This document shows, one piece after another, positions 14,868 to 22,110 of a DNA stretch of 36,377 nucleotides. The first letter of the stretch is position 1. The number at the start of each line of letters is the position of its first letter. The stretch is taken from positions 1-36,377 of the forward strand of contig CANQPU010000018.1 in assembly GCA_947625815.1 (NCBI GenBank), written 5' to 3'. Below the pieces are notes generated by a model. The model had not been told where the DNA came from and did not search any database. It saw only the letters and a list, made by a program, of their open reading frames with translations. The translations under genes were made by a program, and so were the position numbers. Source of the DNA: an uncultured Oscillospiraceae bacterium (GTDB lineage Bacteria > Bacillota > Clostridia > Oscillospirales > Oscillospiraceae).

Positions 14868-14954
14868 TCACAGACCGCGGCGGTCCGCGGCCGCCATGTC
14901 CCCCGGCTCCCGGTAATGCCGGGAAGCCTCAAAAAAACACGCGCTTACACGGAT

Positions 14955-14982
14955 ATTTTACCACGGGAAAAAAAGTTGTCAA
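14955..14982 (-). promoter_or_regulatory. Strong promoter of the four-gene unknown cluster
   Basis: On the minus strand TTGACA (14977-14982) and TAAAAT (14955-14960) are 16 bases apart. The start point would be near 14947, fifty bases before ATG 14897 and some 200 before ATG 14744, which supports an upstream N-terminus for the first gene. Confidence 0.7.
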
Positions 14983-15065
14983 TATTTGTTGAGGAAAGTT
15001 TTTCCCCGGCCCCGTGGGGCCGTCTTTTTCGGGCCTGCGCGCCCCGGAGGGGCCGCCTCCGGTAG

Positions 15066-15100
15066 ACAAAAGACCGCGGCGGAGGGCGTCCGTCGCGGTC
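15066..15100 (-). terminator. Terminator of the rpmH-acpP operon
   Basis: Arms 15072-15083 and 15089-15100 pair over 12 bp with one mismatch and are followed on the minus strand by TTTT. It stands beyond the MITE, so the element was inserted between the last gene and its terminator. The remaining gene-free bases 14983-15065 hold only another GC hairpin near 15007-15022 with a T run on the plus strand. Confidence 0.65.
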
Positions 15101-15118
15101 CTGCGGTCAAGGGGCTTA

Positions 15119-15277
15119 TACTAATATCTAATTAAAATAAGACATTCGCGCCGGTCTTTTTCGCGCCATGCTTCGTCAGCCGCCTTGGGAATACATACAG
15201 TATTCCCTGCGGCGTCTTCCTTGCCTGACACGAAAAATCCTCGCCGCTCGGTGTCTCCTTTTAAATAGATATTAGTA
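15119..15277. mobile_element. MITE (159 bp) inserted at the acpP stop codon
   Basis: Terminal inverted repeats of 19 bp, TACTAATATCTA(A/T)TTAAAA, occupy 15119-15137 and 15259-15277 and differ at one base. The element is flanked on both sides by TTA (15116-15118 and 15278-15280; TAA on the minus strand), a 3-bp target duplication. The right copy is the acpP stop codon itself, so insertion left the gene intact. Inside is a second palindrome around 15188-15212. A frame of about 60 codons crosses it without a ribosome site of its own gene type, so I treat it as non-coding. It must be moved by a transposase encoded elsewhere; a 3-bp TNA-type duplication is known for some IS5-group elements. Confidence 0.8.
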
Positions 15278-15505
15278 TTATTTCGCCAGCTTCTCGACCA
15301 TCGCGGCAAAGTCGCTGACGGTCTGGATGCTTTCCAGCGCGTCCTGGGGGATCATGATACCGAAGTGGTCCTCCACCTCGGAGACGAATTCCACCAGATC
15401 CAGCGAGTCGATGTCCAGGTCCGTGCGAAGGTTGGTCTCGGGAGTGACCTTGTCCTCGTCGAGATCGAGTGTGCTCACCATGATGTCACGAATTTCTTCA
15501 AACAT
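15278..15505 (-). CDS. acpP: Acyl carrier protein
   Basis: 75 residues. ACP carries growing fatty acyl chains on a phosphopantetheine arm. The attachment serine is in DIDSLDLVEF, preceded by the usual acidic helix two region, and the length is typical. The start is ATG at 15505: GGAGGT sits 7 bases upstream, whereas the upstream ATG at 15520 overlaps that site. It lies 20 bases after jag on the same strand, so it is the last gene of the rpmH operon, an unusual place for acpP, which normally sits with fab genes. A MITE begins right after its stop codon. Confidence 0.95.
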   Translation of the reverse strand: MFEEIRDIMVSTLDLDEDKVTPETNLRTDLDIDSLDLVEFVSEVEDHFGIMIPQDALESIQTVSDFAAMVEKLAK

Positions 15506-15525
15506 GCGGGTAACCTCCATTCAAA

Positions 15526-16371
15526 TCAGTTCCACTCTCTAACGGTCTTATCGACCGGAGGCTTTTCGGGGGCGGGGGCAGGCGTTCCGAAGTTGGAGCG
15601 GCTGGAATAGCCGCCGTTGGGGGCGCGGCGGGGACGGCTGTCCCGGCGCTCTCCGCGGCCGCCGCGGTCCTCCCGCTCCTCCCGGCGGTCATTGTAGCCG
15701 TCCCTGGGGGCGGTGGACGCCTCATAGGCGATGACCACGCGCCGGTTGGGCTCGGTGCCGGTGGAGTAGGTGGTGACGCCGGGGTAATCCTGAAGCGCGG
15801 TGTGGATCACGTGGCGCTCGTAGGCGTTCATGGGCTCCAGCGTCTGGTTGCGGCGGTAGCGGACCACCTTGGCGGCGGTCTTTTTGGCCAGGGCCGTCAG
15901 GGTGTCGGCCCGCTTGGCCCGGTAATTCTCCGCGTCCACGTTGACTCTCGTGCGCTCGTCGGAGCCGTTGTTGAGCATATAGTTGGTCAGGTGCTGGATG
16001 GCGTCAAGGGTCTCGCCGCGGCGCCCGATCAGCGCGCCGACCCTCTCGCCGGAGAGCTCCACGCTTATGGTGTTGTCCTCGTCGCTGTATTTGGCCTCCA
16101 CCTTCGCCTCCACGCCCATACGCTCAAACAGGCCGTAGAGGAAGGTGCTGACCCGCTCAAGGTCGTCGTCCCGGACGGAGGGTGCGGGCTCGTCGGCCAC
16201 CTCGCAGCTCACGAGCACCCGGGCGGGACTGCCGCCGATGCCGAAAAAGCCGGACTTGGCCCTCTCCAGCACGGTGACGGACACGTCGTCCCGTGTAAGT
16301 CCCAGCTCGCGGAGGGCGGCGGCAACGGCCTCGTCCTCGGTGCGGCCGGTCATCTCGATAGATCTTGTCAT
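15526..16371 (-). CDS. jag: RNA-binding protein Jag/KhpB with disordered C-terminal tail
   Basis: 281 residues. Jag (KhpB/EloR) is an RNA-binding protein linked to cell elongation and is nearly always beside yidC. Domains in order: Jag_N at about 2-50 with KSGFFG at 39-44; KH at about 75-145 with the GALIGRRGETLD loop at 112-123; and R3H at about 150-216 with the basic RxxxExxRxxxH region. From residue 222 to the end is a tail of Arg, Asp, Gly and Pro, with RGG-like steps, that is not part of the family core. It starts 14 bases after yidC, ribosome site AAAGGA inside the spacer. The tail could add RNA affinity or drive condensation (inference). Confidence 0.93.
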   Translation of the reverse strand: MTRSIEMTGRTEDEAVAAALRELGLTRDDVSVTVLERAKSGFFGIGGSPARVLVSCEVADEPAPSVRDDDLERVSTFLYGLFERMGVEAKVEAKYSDEDNTISVELSGERVGALIGRRGETLDAIQHLTNYMLNNGSDERTRVNVDAENYRAKRADTLTALAKKTAAKVVRYRRNQTLEPMNAYERHVIHTALQDYPGVTTYSTGTEPNRRVVIAYEASTAPRDGYNDRREEREDRGGRGERRDSRPRRAPNGGYSSRSNFGTPAPAPEKPPVDKTVREWN

Positions 16372-16385
16372 ATGCTGTCCTTTCC

Positions 16386-17705
16386 TTATTCATTGCCGCC
16401 GTTCTCGGCGGTCTCGTCGGATGTCTCAGGGGGCAGGGAGGCGCGCTCCAGCTTCTCCTCCATCTCCTCGGTCAGGTCCTCGTCGATCCGGGAGACGGCG
16501 TCGGTGGCGCCCTCTATGCCGTTATAGGAAAACCGGTCCGGATCGTAGGTGCGGCCGCGGGCAAAGCGGCGGGTGCCGACCCGGCTGGGCTCGTACTCCG
16601 GCTCCTCCGGGTGCAGGTTTCGCTGATACTCCAGGGCCTTCTGGGCCGACTCCTGCTTCTTTTTCTGCTGCTGCTTGCGCTTGGAGGTGTTCCCGGACTC
16701 CACGCCCGCGTTCTCCACGCGGCGGCGTTCGGCCTCCTGGCGCTTGGCCTCGATCTCGGCTTCCCTCGCCTTCCGGCGTTCCTCCGCCGCGGCAAAGTCC
16801 ACCAGCATGGTCCTGGCATAGAACTTGGTGAGGAAGATGTCCACAAGGATACTGACCACGGAGTTGACGATCCAGTAAACGCCCATGGCCGCGGGGAGCG
16901 CGAAGGCGAAAAGCAGGGACATGACCGGCCCCATGATGATCATCATCAGGGAGTTGTTGGCCTTCTCCTGCTCGGGGCTCACGCCGCCGGGAAGGCTCCT
17001 CTGGAGCCAGACGGAGATCTTGGTGGACAGCCACATGAACAGGGCCGCCAGGATCGGGATGAGGAAGAGCCCCACGGCGGGCCACCACTTGGAGGCGGAG
17101 GACCAGTCGAACTCCCAGATGTGCCAGCTGGGAGTGGCCGACAGGTCCAGTCCCAAGACCGTGAAGTCCATCTGCCGGAGTCCCTCGGAGGCGAACTCCC
17201 GGAACTCCTCAAAGTGGTCGTTGATGAATTTTGTGGCGCCGATCTGGGTGGAGGCCAGGTTCCGAACGTCAAAGCCCAGCTCGGCCAGCTTCTTCGCGAT
17301 GGCGCCCACGGCCTCGCCCTTGCTGCTGACCTCCACAAGGGACTTGGCCACGCCCATGGTGACTGTGATGGGCTTGCGGATGGCCTGGTAGAGGGCAATG
17401 AGGATGGGGAAGGGGAGCAGGGACCAGAGACAGCCGGACATGGGGCTCACGCCCGCCTCCCGGTAGACTCTCTGCATCTCCTGATTGAGCTTCTGCTGGT
17501 TGCCCGCGTGCTTTTTCTGAAGCTCCCGTATCTCCGGCTGAAGCACCTGCTGGCGCATCATGCCCTTTTTGCTCTTCATCTGAAAGGGCATCAGGATGAG
17601 CTTCACCACCACGGTGAACAGGACGATGGAAATCAGGTAGTTGTGTGTGATGTTGTAGAGGAACATCAATAGCAGGCCAAACGGCCTGGCAATAGCATCT
17701 AACAT
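16386..17705 (-). CDS. yidC: Membrane protein insertase YidC
   Basis: 439 residues. YidC inserts and folds membrane proteins, alone or with SecYEG. The start is ATG at 17705 (MLDAIARPFG) behind CGGAGTG; an upstream frame to 17807 overlaps yidD. Seen in order: a first membrane helix at about 6-40 ending VVVKLILMPF, a basic cytosolic hairpin region (about 41-85), a helix around SLLPFPILIALYQ, an extracellular domain of about 80 residues, then helices at about 215-240 and two close to 270-315. There is no lipobox, unlike Bacillus SpoIIIJ. The hydrophilic-groove arginine of the first helix appears to be Lys here. The last 120 residues are a highly charged cytosolic tail with a Lys/Gln-rich stretch that could bind the ribosome. 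Confidence 0.95.
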   Translation of the reverse strand: MLDAIARPFGLLLMFLYNITHNYLISIVLFTVVVKLILMPFQMKSKKGMMRQQVLQPEIRELQKKHAGNQQKLNQEMQRVYREAGVSPMSGCLWSLLPFPILIALYQAIRKPITVTMGVAKSLVEVSSKGEAVGAIAKKLAELGFDVRNLASTQIGATKFINDHFEEFREFASEGLRQMDFTVLGLDLSATPSWHIWEFDWSSASKWWPAVGLFLIPILAALFMWLSTKISVWLQRSLPGGVSPEQEKANNSLMMIIMGPVMSLLFAFALPAAMGVYWIVNSVVSILVDIFLTKFYARTMLVDFAAAEERRKAREAEIEAKRQEAERRRVENAGVESGNTSKRKQQQKKKQESAQKALEYQRNLHPEEPEYEPSRVGTRRFARGRTYDPDRFSYNGIEGATDAVSRIDEDLTEEMEEKLERASLPPETSDETAENGGNE

Positions 17706-17731
17706 GTGTTCACTCCGATCTTTAGTGGGTC

Positions 17732-17947
17732 TCAGGGGACAGGGTCGTAGGGGTCGTAATTGCGGTTGAAGGGGTTGCACCGGAGGATGCGCTTCACGGC
17801 CAGCCATCCGCCCTTGACGACGCCGTATTTTGAGACGGCCTCAATGGCGTAGTTGGAGCAGGTGGGATAGAAGCGGCAGCAGGGCCTGTGCCAGGGGGAG
17901 ATGCCCTTCTGGTAGACGCGGATGAGCCAGATGACGGCCTTTTTCAT
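17732..17947 (-). CDS. yidD: Membrane protein insertion efficiency factor YidD
   Basis: 71 residues. YidD is a small membrane-associated protein that helps YidC-dependent insertion. The family core [25 protein letters not shown] and the end [26 protein letters not shown] are complete, with the three conserved cysteines in the CRFYPTC region. Its ATG overlaps the rnpA stop by four bases, and yidC follows after 26 bases. Confidence 0.96.
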   Translation of the reverse strand: MKKAVIWLIRVYQKGISPWHRPCCRFYPTCSNYAIEAVSKYGVVKGGWLAVKRILRCNPFNRNYDPYDPVP

Positions 17948-18279
17948 TGGAGCGCCTCCAGCCTCTTGGCGAGGGAGAGCGTCTCCTTCTCCAGCACCCT
18001 GTAAGGCGCTTCCACGCCCCGGCCCCGCACGACGATGACCAGGTCCAGGCCGCGGACAAAGCTCTGCTCGTTGAGCCGGTAGATCTCCCGGAGCCTGCGC
18101 CGCACGCGGTTGCGCTTCACGGCGTTGGCCAGCTTGGCGCTGACGGTGATGCCCACCCGGTTGACGGGGCGCTGACGGCGGCGGACATAGAGCACAAGAT
18201 ACGGTCCCGCCGCGCTCTTTCCCTTGGAGTAAAGCCGGCGGAACTCAAAATTCTCCTTCAGAGATGTGGAAAATTCCAT
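17944..18279 (-). CDS. rnpA: Ribonuclease P protein component
   Basis: 111 residues. RnpA binds the catalytic RNase P RNA and helps it cut the 5' leader of tRNA precursors. The RNR signature [17 protein letters not shown] is intact, the N-terminus [13 protein letters not shown] is typical, and the length is normal. AGAGGT precedes the ATG at 18279. It lies downstream of rpmH after about 100 bases holding a small GC hairpin, and overlaps yidD. Confidence 0.96.
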   Translation of the reverse strand: MEFSTSLKENFEFRRLYSKGKSAAGPYLVLYVRRRQRPVNRVGITVSAKLANAVKRNRVRRRLREIYRLNEQSFVRGLDLVIVVRGRGVEAPYRVLEKETLSLAKRLEALQ

Positions 18280-18379
18280 TCGGTGACCTCTGTCCTGCCA
18301 AAATGTCCATAAACTCCTGTGAGGGCGAGTTTCCCCGCCCTTTCAAACCGCAATATTCAGGAAAAGCCGACTTCTCCCA

Positions 18380-18514
18380 TCAGTGGGTGAGTCTGGCGCG
18401 GCCCTTGGCGCGGCGGCGGGCCAAAACCTTGCGGCCGTTGGCGGTGGCCATTCTCTTGCGGAAGCCGTGCTCCTTGGAGCGGTGGAGCTTCTTGGGCTGA
18501 TAGGTCCTCTTCAT
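18380..18514 (-). CDS. rpmH: 50S ribosomal protein L34
   Basis: 44 residues: [18 protein letters not shown] at the start and [12 protein letters not shown] at the end, the full L34 sequence. GGAGGT lies 8 bases before the ATG at 18514. It is the first gene of the leftward rpmH-rnpA-yidD-yidC-jag-acpP operon. In most bacteria dnaA and oriC lie just upstream; here a divergent cysteine desulfidase-like gene is there instead. Confidence 0.97.
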   Translation of the reverse strand: MKRTYQPKKLHRSKEHGFRKRMATANGRKVLARRRAKGRARLTH

Positions 18515-18620
18515 GCGTTTACACCTCCAAAAAAATATGGTTTATACTCGACATCGGGCAAAAGCCCGAAGCAGTAGCGGAAAGCGCGTCCGCGGTCCAC
18601 CGGGATCCCGCGGGCATTTT

Positions 18621-18650
18621 ATTTTACCCTATTATCCCCTGACTTGTCAA
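18621..18650 (-). promoter_or_regulatory. Promoter of the rpmH operon
   Basis: On the minus strand TTGACA (18645-18650) and TAAAAT (18621-18626) are 18 bases apart. The leader to rpmH is about 100 bases and contains GC-rich inverted repeats, possibly for control of ribosomal protein and RnpA output. Confidence 0.6.
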
Positions 18651-18663
18651 CAAAAACTTTCCG

Positions 18664-18692
18664 TTTACAACCTCCGGCGGTTCTGCTATAAT
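18664..18692 (+). promoter_or_regulatory. Promoter of the desulfidase-like gene
   Basis: TTTACA (18664-18669) and TATAAT (18687-18692) are 17 bases apart, giving a start near 18699 and a 20-base leader. Its -35 box is only 13 bases from the -35 of the opposite rpmH promoter, so the two may compete for polymerase. Confidence 0.75.
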
Positions 18693-18719
18693 TTTCTCAC
18701 TGAAAAGTGGAGGCGCGCC

Positions 18720-20015
18720 ATGGGAAAAGAGAGAGAAAAACTCCCCTTTTATAACGATTACCTGGAGATCCTCCGTTCCGAGCTGATCCCCGCCATGGGC
18801 TGCACCGAGCCCATTGCCGTGGCCTACGCCGGGGCCCTTTGCCGGCGGGAGCTGGGCGCGGAGCCGGACCGGGTGGAGCTCACCGTCTCCGGGAACATCA
18901 TCAAGAACGTCAAAAGCGTGATCGTCCCCCACACCGGCGGCCGCCGCGGCCTGCGCACCGCCGTGGCCGCGGGGATCGTCTGCGGCCGGGCCGACCGGGA
19001 GCTGGAGGTCCTCTCCCAGGTCACCGGGGAGGAGCTGGCGGCGCTGGACGCCTTTTTGAGCAGGGCGCGGATCGACGTGGCCCGCAGCGACGCCGCCACC
19101 CCCTTTGATATCCGGGTCCGCGCCTTCGCCGGGGAGGACTCCGCCTTCGTGCGGATCGCCGGCGGGCACACCAATGTGGTCCGGGTGGAGAAAAACGGCG
19201 CCGTCTCCCTGGACAGGCCCTTCGCCGACGCGCCGGTACAGACCTCGGCCCTCAAGGAGAGGCTGAACATCCGGGATATCGTGGACTTTGCGGACGCCGT
19301 GGACCCCGAGGACGTCCGCGCCGTCCTGGAGCGTCAGATCGACTTCAACATGGCCATCGCCGGGCAGGGCCTGGAGGACGGCTGGGGCGCGGGCATCGGC
19401 AGGATCCTGCTCCGGTCCTACGGCGACAGCGTCTGGAACCGGGCCAAGGCCTGGGCGGCCGCCGGGTCGGACGCCAGGATGAACGGCTGCGAGCGGCCGG
19501 TCATCATCAACTCCGGCTCCGGGAACCAGGGGATCACCGCCAGCGTGCCGGTGATCGTCTACGCCCGACACAAGGGCGCGTCCCATGAGGAGCTCCTGCG
19601 GGCCCTCACCGTTTCCAACCTCGTCACCATCCATCTCAAGGCGGGCATCGGCTCCCTCTCGGCCTACTGCGGCGCGACCAGCGCCGGCGCCGGCGCGGGG
19701 GCGGGCATCTCCTGGCTCTACGGCGGACGGTACGAGGAGATCGCCCACACGGTGGTCAACGCCCTGGCCATCAACTCCGGGATGCTCTGCGACGGGGCGA
19801 AGTCCAGCTGCGCCGCGAAGATCGCCTCCGCCGTGGAGGCGGGGCTCCTGGGGTGGCAGATGAACGTGAACGACAGCGAGTTCACAGGCGGCGACGGAAT
19901 CGTCTTCAAGGGCGTGGAGAACACCATCGCCGCCGTCAACCGCCTGGCCACCCACGGCATGAGGGCGACGGACGACGACATCATCCGGCTCATGATCGGC
20001 GGAGCAGACTGCTGA
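18720..20015 (+). CDS. L-cysteine desulfidase / UPF0597-type L-serine dehydratase alpha-like protein
   Basis: 431 residues. This family (CyuA/YhaM, UPF0597) includes Fe-S dependent L-cysteine desulfidases that split cysteine into pyruvate, ammonia and sulfide, and is related to the alpha chain of Fe-S L-serine dehydratase. Motifs seen: MGCTEPIAVAYA at 22-33, whose Cys should bind the cluster; IINSGSGNQGIT; SAYCGATSAGAGAGAG; and GMLCDGAKSSCAAK, which supply the other cluster cysteines. The start is ATG at 18720 with GGAGG 6 bases upstream; the frame is open further left but crosses the promoter. It probably acts as a single gene and ends before an inverted-repeat region. Confidence 0.88.
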   Translation: MGKEREKLPFYNDYLEILRSELIPAMGCTEPIAVAYAGALCRRELGAEPDRVELTVSGNIIKNVKSVIVPHTGGRRGLRTAVAAGIVCGRADRELEVLSQVTGEELAALDAFLSRARIDVARSDAATPFDIRVRAFAGEDSAFVRIAGGHTNVVRVEKNGAVSLDRPFADAPVQTSALKERLNIRDIVDFADAVDPEDVRAVLERQIDFNMAIAGQGLEDGWGAGIGRILLRSYGDSVWNRAKAWAAAGSDARMNGCERPVIINSGSGNQGITASVPVIVYARHKGASHEELLRALTVSNLVTIHLKAGIGSLSAYCGATSAGAGAGAGISWLYGGRYEEIAHTVVNALAINSGMLCDGAKSSCAAKIASAVEAGLLGWQMNVNDSEFTGGDGIVFKGVENTIAAVNRLATHGMRATDDDIIRLMIGGADC

Positions 20016-20026
20016 TCCCGCCCGGC

Positions 20027-20334
20027 AAAAAGGAGCCGCGGCCCGCACAATGTCATTTTGATAAGCTCGAAGCGGGCGGGTTTGGAACCCGCCCCTACAC
20101 GAGATTTAAAAGATTTCCTTTGATTAAAAAAACACCGTAGAGGCCGCCGGCTGCCCGGGCCAATACGGTGTTTTTTTGAACGTGTATACAAATTAGGTTT
20201 CAAGTGACGCTTATGGTGTCGAATAAACATCACGCTTCCGTATATGTTCGTAGGGGCGGGTCCCAGACCCGCCCTTTTCCTGCGTATCGTCACGCTTTTC
20301 TTAATTAAATGATATTGGGGCCGCGGCTCTTTTT
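20027..20334. repeat. Long inverted-repeat intergenic element (about 308 bp) with central terminator
   Basis: The gap between two convergent genes is built as two opposed arms. Both ends carry AGCCGCGGCCC followed by an AAT-TCATTT stretch (20033-20064 and, inverted, 20301-20328). Further in, both arms carry GGGCGGGT-TGG-ACCCGCCCCTAC (20073-20098 and, inverted, 20249-20275). The inner repeat is itself a hairpin. This suggests a MITE-like or REP-like composite, or two REP units in head-to-head order. No target duplication could be made out. The right end touches the stop codon of the phosphate-transporter gene. Confidence 0.65.
20126..20177. terminator. Bidirectional terminator in the centre of the inverted-repeat element
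   Basis: Perfect 14-bp arms 20126-20139 and 20164-20177 with seven A on one side and seven T on the other. It can end both the rightward desulfidase-like gene and the leftward transporter gene. Confidence 0.85.
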
Positions 20335-22107
20335 TCATGCCACATGCTCGGGCATCCGGTATTTGACCTTGAAATAATCGTAGTAGTCGTTGAACTCCTT
20401 CTCCTCGCCGCTGCGGACATTGTGCAGGAACTCGTGGACGCCGATGTTCTGGTTGTCCTCGCTCATCTCCAGCATATAGCCGGCGATGTTGGAGCAGTGG
20501 TCGGAGATGCGCTCCAGATTCGTGAGCAGATCGGTGAGGATGAAGCCCAGCTCGATGGTGCACTCCCCCATCTGCATACGCTTTACGTGGTTCAGGCGGA
20601 TGCGGTCCTTGAGGCTGTCCACCACCTGCTCCAGGGGCTCCACCATCACGGCGGAGTTGAGGTCGTCATCCCGGAAGGAGGCCAGCGCCAGGCCGAGTAT
20701 CTCGCCCACCGCGTCGATCATGGTGTTCAGCTCCTGCATGGCGTCGGAGGAGAAGACCAGCTTCTTCTCGTTCATCTCCTCGGCGGATTTGAGGATGTTC
20801 ACCGAATGGTCGGAGATGCGCTCGAAGTCGGAGATCATGTGCAGCAGCTTAGTGGCCTGGGCGTTGTCCGCGGAGGACAGGTTCTGGGCGGAGAGCTTCA
20901 CCAGGTAGGTGCCCAGCCGGTCCTCGTAATAGTCCACTTTGGCCTCGGACCGGATGATCTCCTCCGACAGCTCCTCGTCAAAGCTGATAAGCTCCCTGAA
21001 GGAGTCCAGGACCGATTTGACGGACATCTCGGCCATCGACACCGTGACGGAGCTGCATCGGGCCACGGCCACCGCAGGGGATTTCAGGAGGCGCTCGTCC
21101 AGGAGCGTCTCCTCCTCGCTCTGGGCCGAATCCCGGATGATCAGGTGGGACAGGGGCTCCAGGAATTTCAGCACCGGCGCCAGGACCAGGATGGACACCA
21201 CCTTATAGGCGGTGTTGATCAGGGCGATCTGCCAGGAGGTCACGGCCATATCCGCAAAGCTCATGTCAAAGAGGTAATAGATTAGATAGTAGACGGGCAG
21301 GACCACGACCGTGGAGAGGACGTTGAACGTCAGATGGATCATGGCCGCGCGCTTGGCGTTCTTGGAGGCGCCGATGCAGGAGAGGATGGCAGAGATGCAG
21401 GTGCCGATGTTCTGGCCCATGATGACGGGGATGGCCGTCCCGCAGCTGATCTGTCCCGTGGTGGCCAGCGCCTGCAGGATACCGATGGAGGCGGAGGAGG
21501 ACTGGATGACGGCGGTGATGACGGTGCCGGCCAGCACGCCCACAAGGGGGTTGGACAGCACCGAGATGATCTCCCCGAACCGGGGCATGTCCCGCAGGCC
21601 CACCACCGCCCCGCTCATGGCGTCCATGCCGTACATGAGGACGGCAAAGCCCAGGAGGATCATGCCGGTGTCCCTCTTGGCGGGCTTTTTCTGGAAGATA
21701 TAGAGGATCGCCCCGGCAAAGGCCATGATGGGGGTGATGGTACTCATCTTGAAGATCTCAAGGAGCACGCTCCCGCCCTGCACGCCGGCCAGGGACAGGA
21801 GCCACGGGGTGATGGAGGCGCCCAGATTGGCCCCCACGATGATGCTCACGGACTGGCCCAGGGTCATAAGGCCGGAGTTTACGAAGCCCACCACCATGAC
21901 GGTGGTGGCGGAGCTCGACTGCAAAAGCGCCGTCACGCCCACCCCCAGCAGGAAGCCCTTCATGGGGTTGGAGGTGATGTTCGACAGAAGCGCCTTCAGC
22001 CGTCCGCCGGCCCGTTTTTCCAGGGACGTGCTCATGAGGTTCATGCCGAAGAGGAACAGCGCCAGCCCCCCGAAGAGGGAGATCACGTCAAAAACGTCAA
22101 ATTCCAC
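20335..22107 (-). CDS. Na+/phosphate cotransporter family protein with PhoU-like C-terminus
   Basis: 590 residues. Residues about 8-320 are the duplicated Na/Pi (NptA/PNaS) membrane domain with the two hallmark QSSSA motifs at 63-69 and 202-207 and about eight membrane helices. Residues about 350-580 form a PhoU-like helical bundle (repeated LLHMISDFERISDHSVN and LLTNLERISDHCSN motifs), typical of bacterial members. It should import or export phosphate coupled to sodium, with the cytosolic PhoU part linking it to regulation. The start is GTG at 22107, with GGGGGAG 6 bases upstream. It is the third gene of an operon after a PhoB and a PhoR homologue, which fits phosphate control. Confidence 0.92.
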   Translation of the reverse strand: MEFDVFDVISLFGGLALFLFGMNLMSTSLEKRAGGRLKALLSNITSNPMKGFLLGVGVTALLQSSSATTVMVVGFVNSGLMTLGQSVSIIVGANLGASITPWLLSLAGVQGGSVLLEIFKMSTITPIMAFAGAILYIFQKKPAKRDTGMILLGFAVLMYGMDAMSGAVVGLRDMPRFGEIISVLSNPLVGVLAGTVITAVIQSSSASIGILQALATTGQISCGTAIPVIMGQNIGTCISAILSCIGASKNAKRAAMIHLTFNVLSTVVVLPVYYLIYYLFDMSFADMAVTSWQIALINTAYKVVSILVLAPVLKFLEPLSHLIIRDSAQSEEETLLDERLLKSPAVAVARCSSVTVSMAEMSVKSVLDSFRELISFDEELSEEIIRSEAKVDYYEDRLGTYLVKLSAQNLSSADNAQATKLLHMISDFERISDHSVNILKSAEEMNEKKLVFSSDAMQELNTMIDAVGEILGLALASFRDDDLNSAVMVEPLEQVVDSLKDRIRLNHVKRMQMGECTIELGFILTDLLTNLERISDHCSNIAGYMLEMSEDNQNIGVHEFLHNVRSGEEKEFNDYYDYFKVKYRMPEHVA

Positions 22108-22110
22108 GGC

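Noticed and set aside
15121-15309. 62-codon frame across the MITE
   Set aside because: It begins inside acpP in another frame and consists of MITE sequence; no evidence that it is translated.
18515-18719. oriC next to rpmH
   Set aside because: No TTATCCACA-like boxes, no AT-rich unwinding region and no dnaA gene; only two divergent promoters and GC hairpins.
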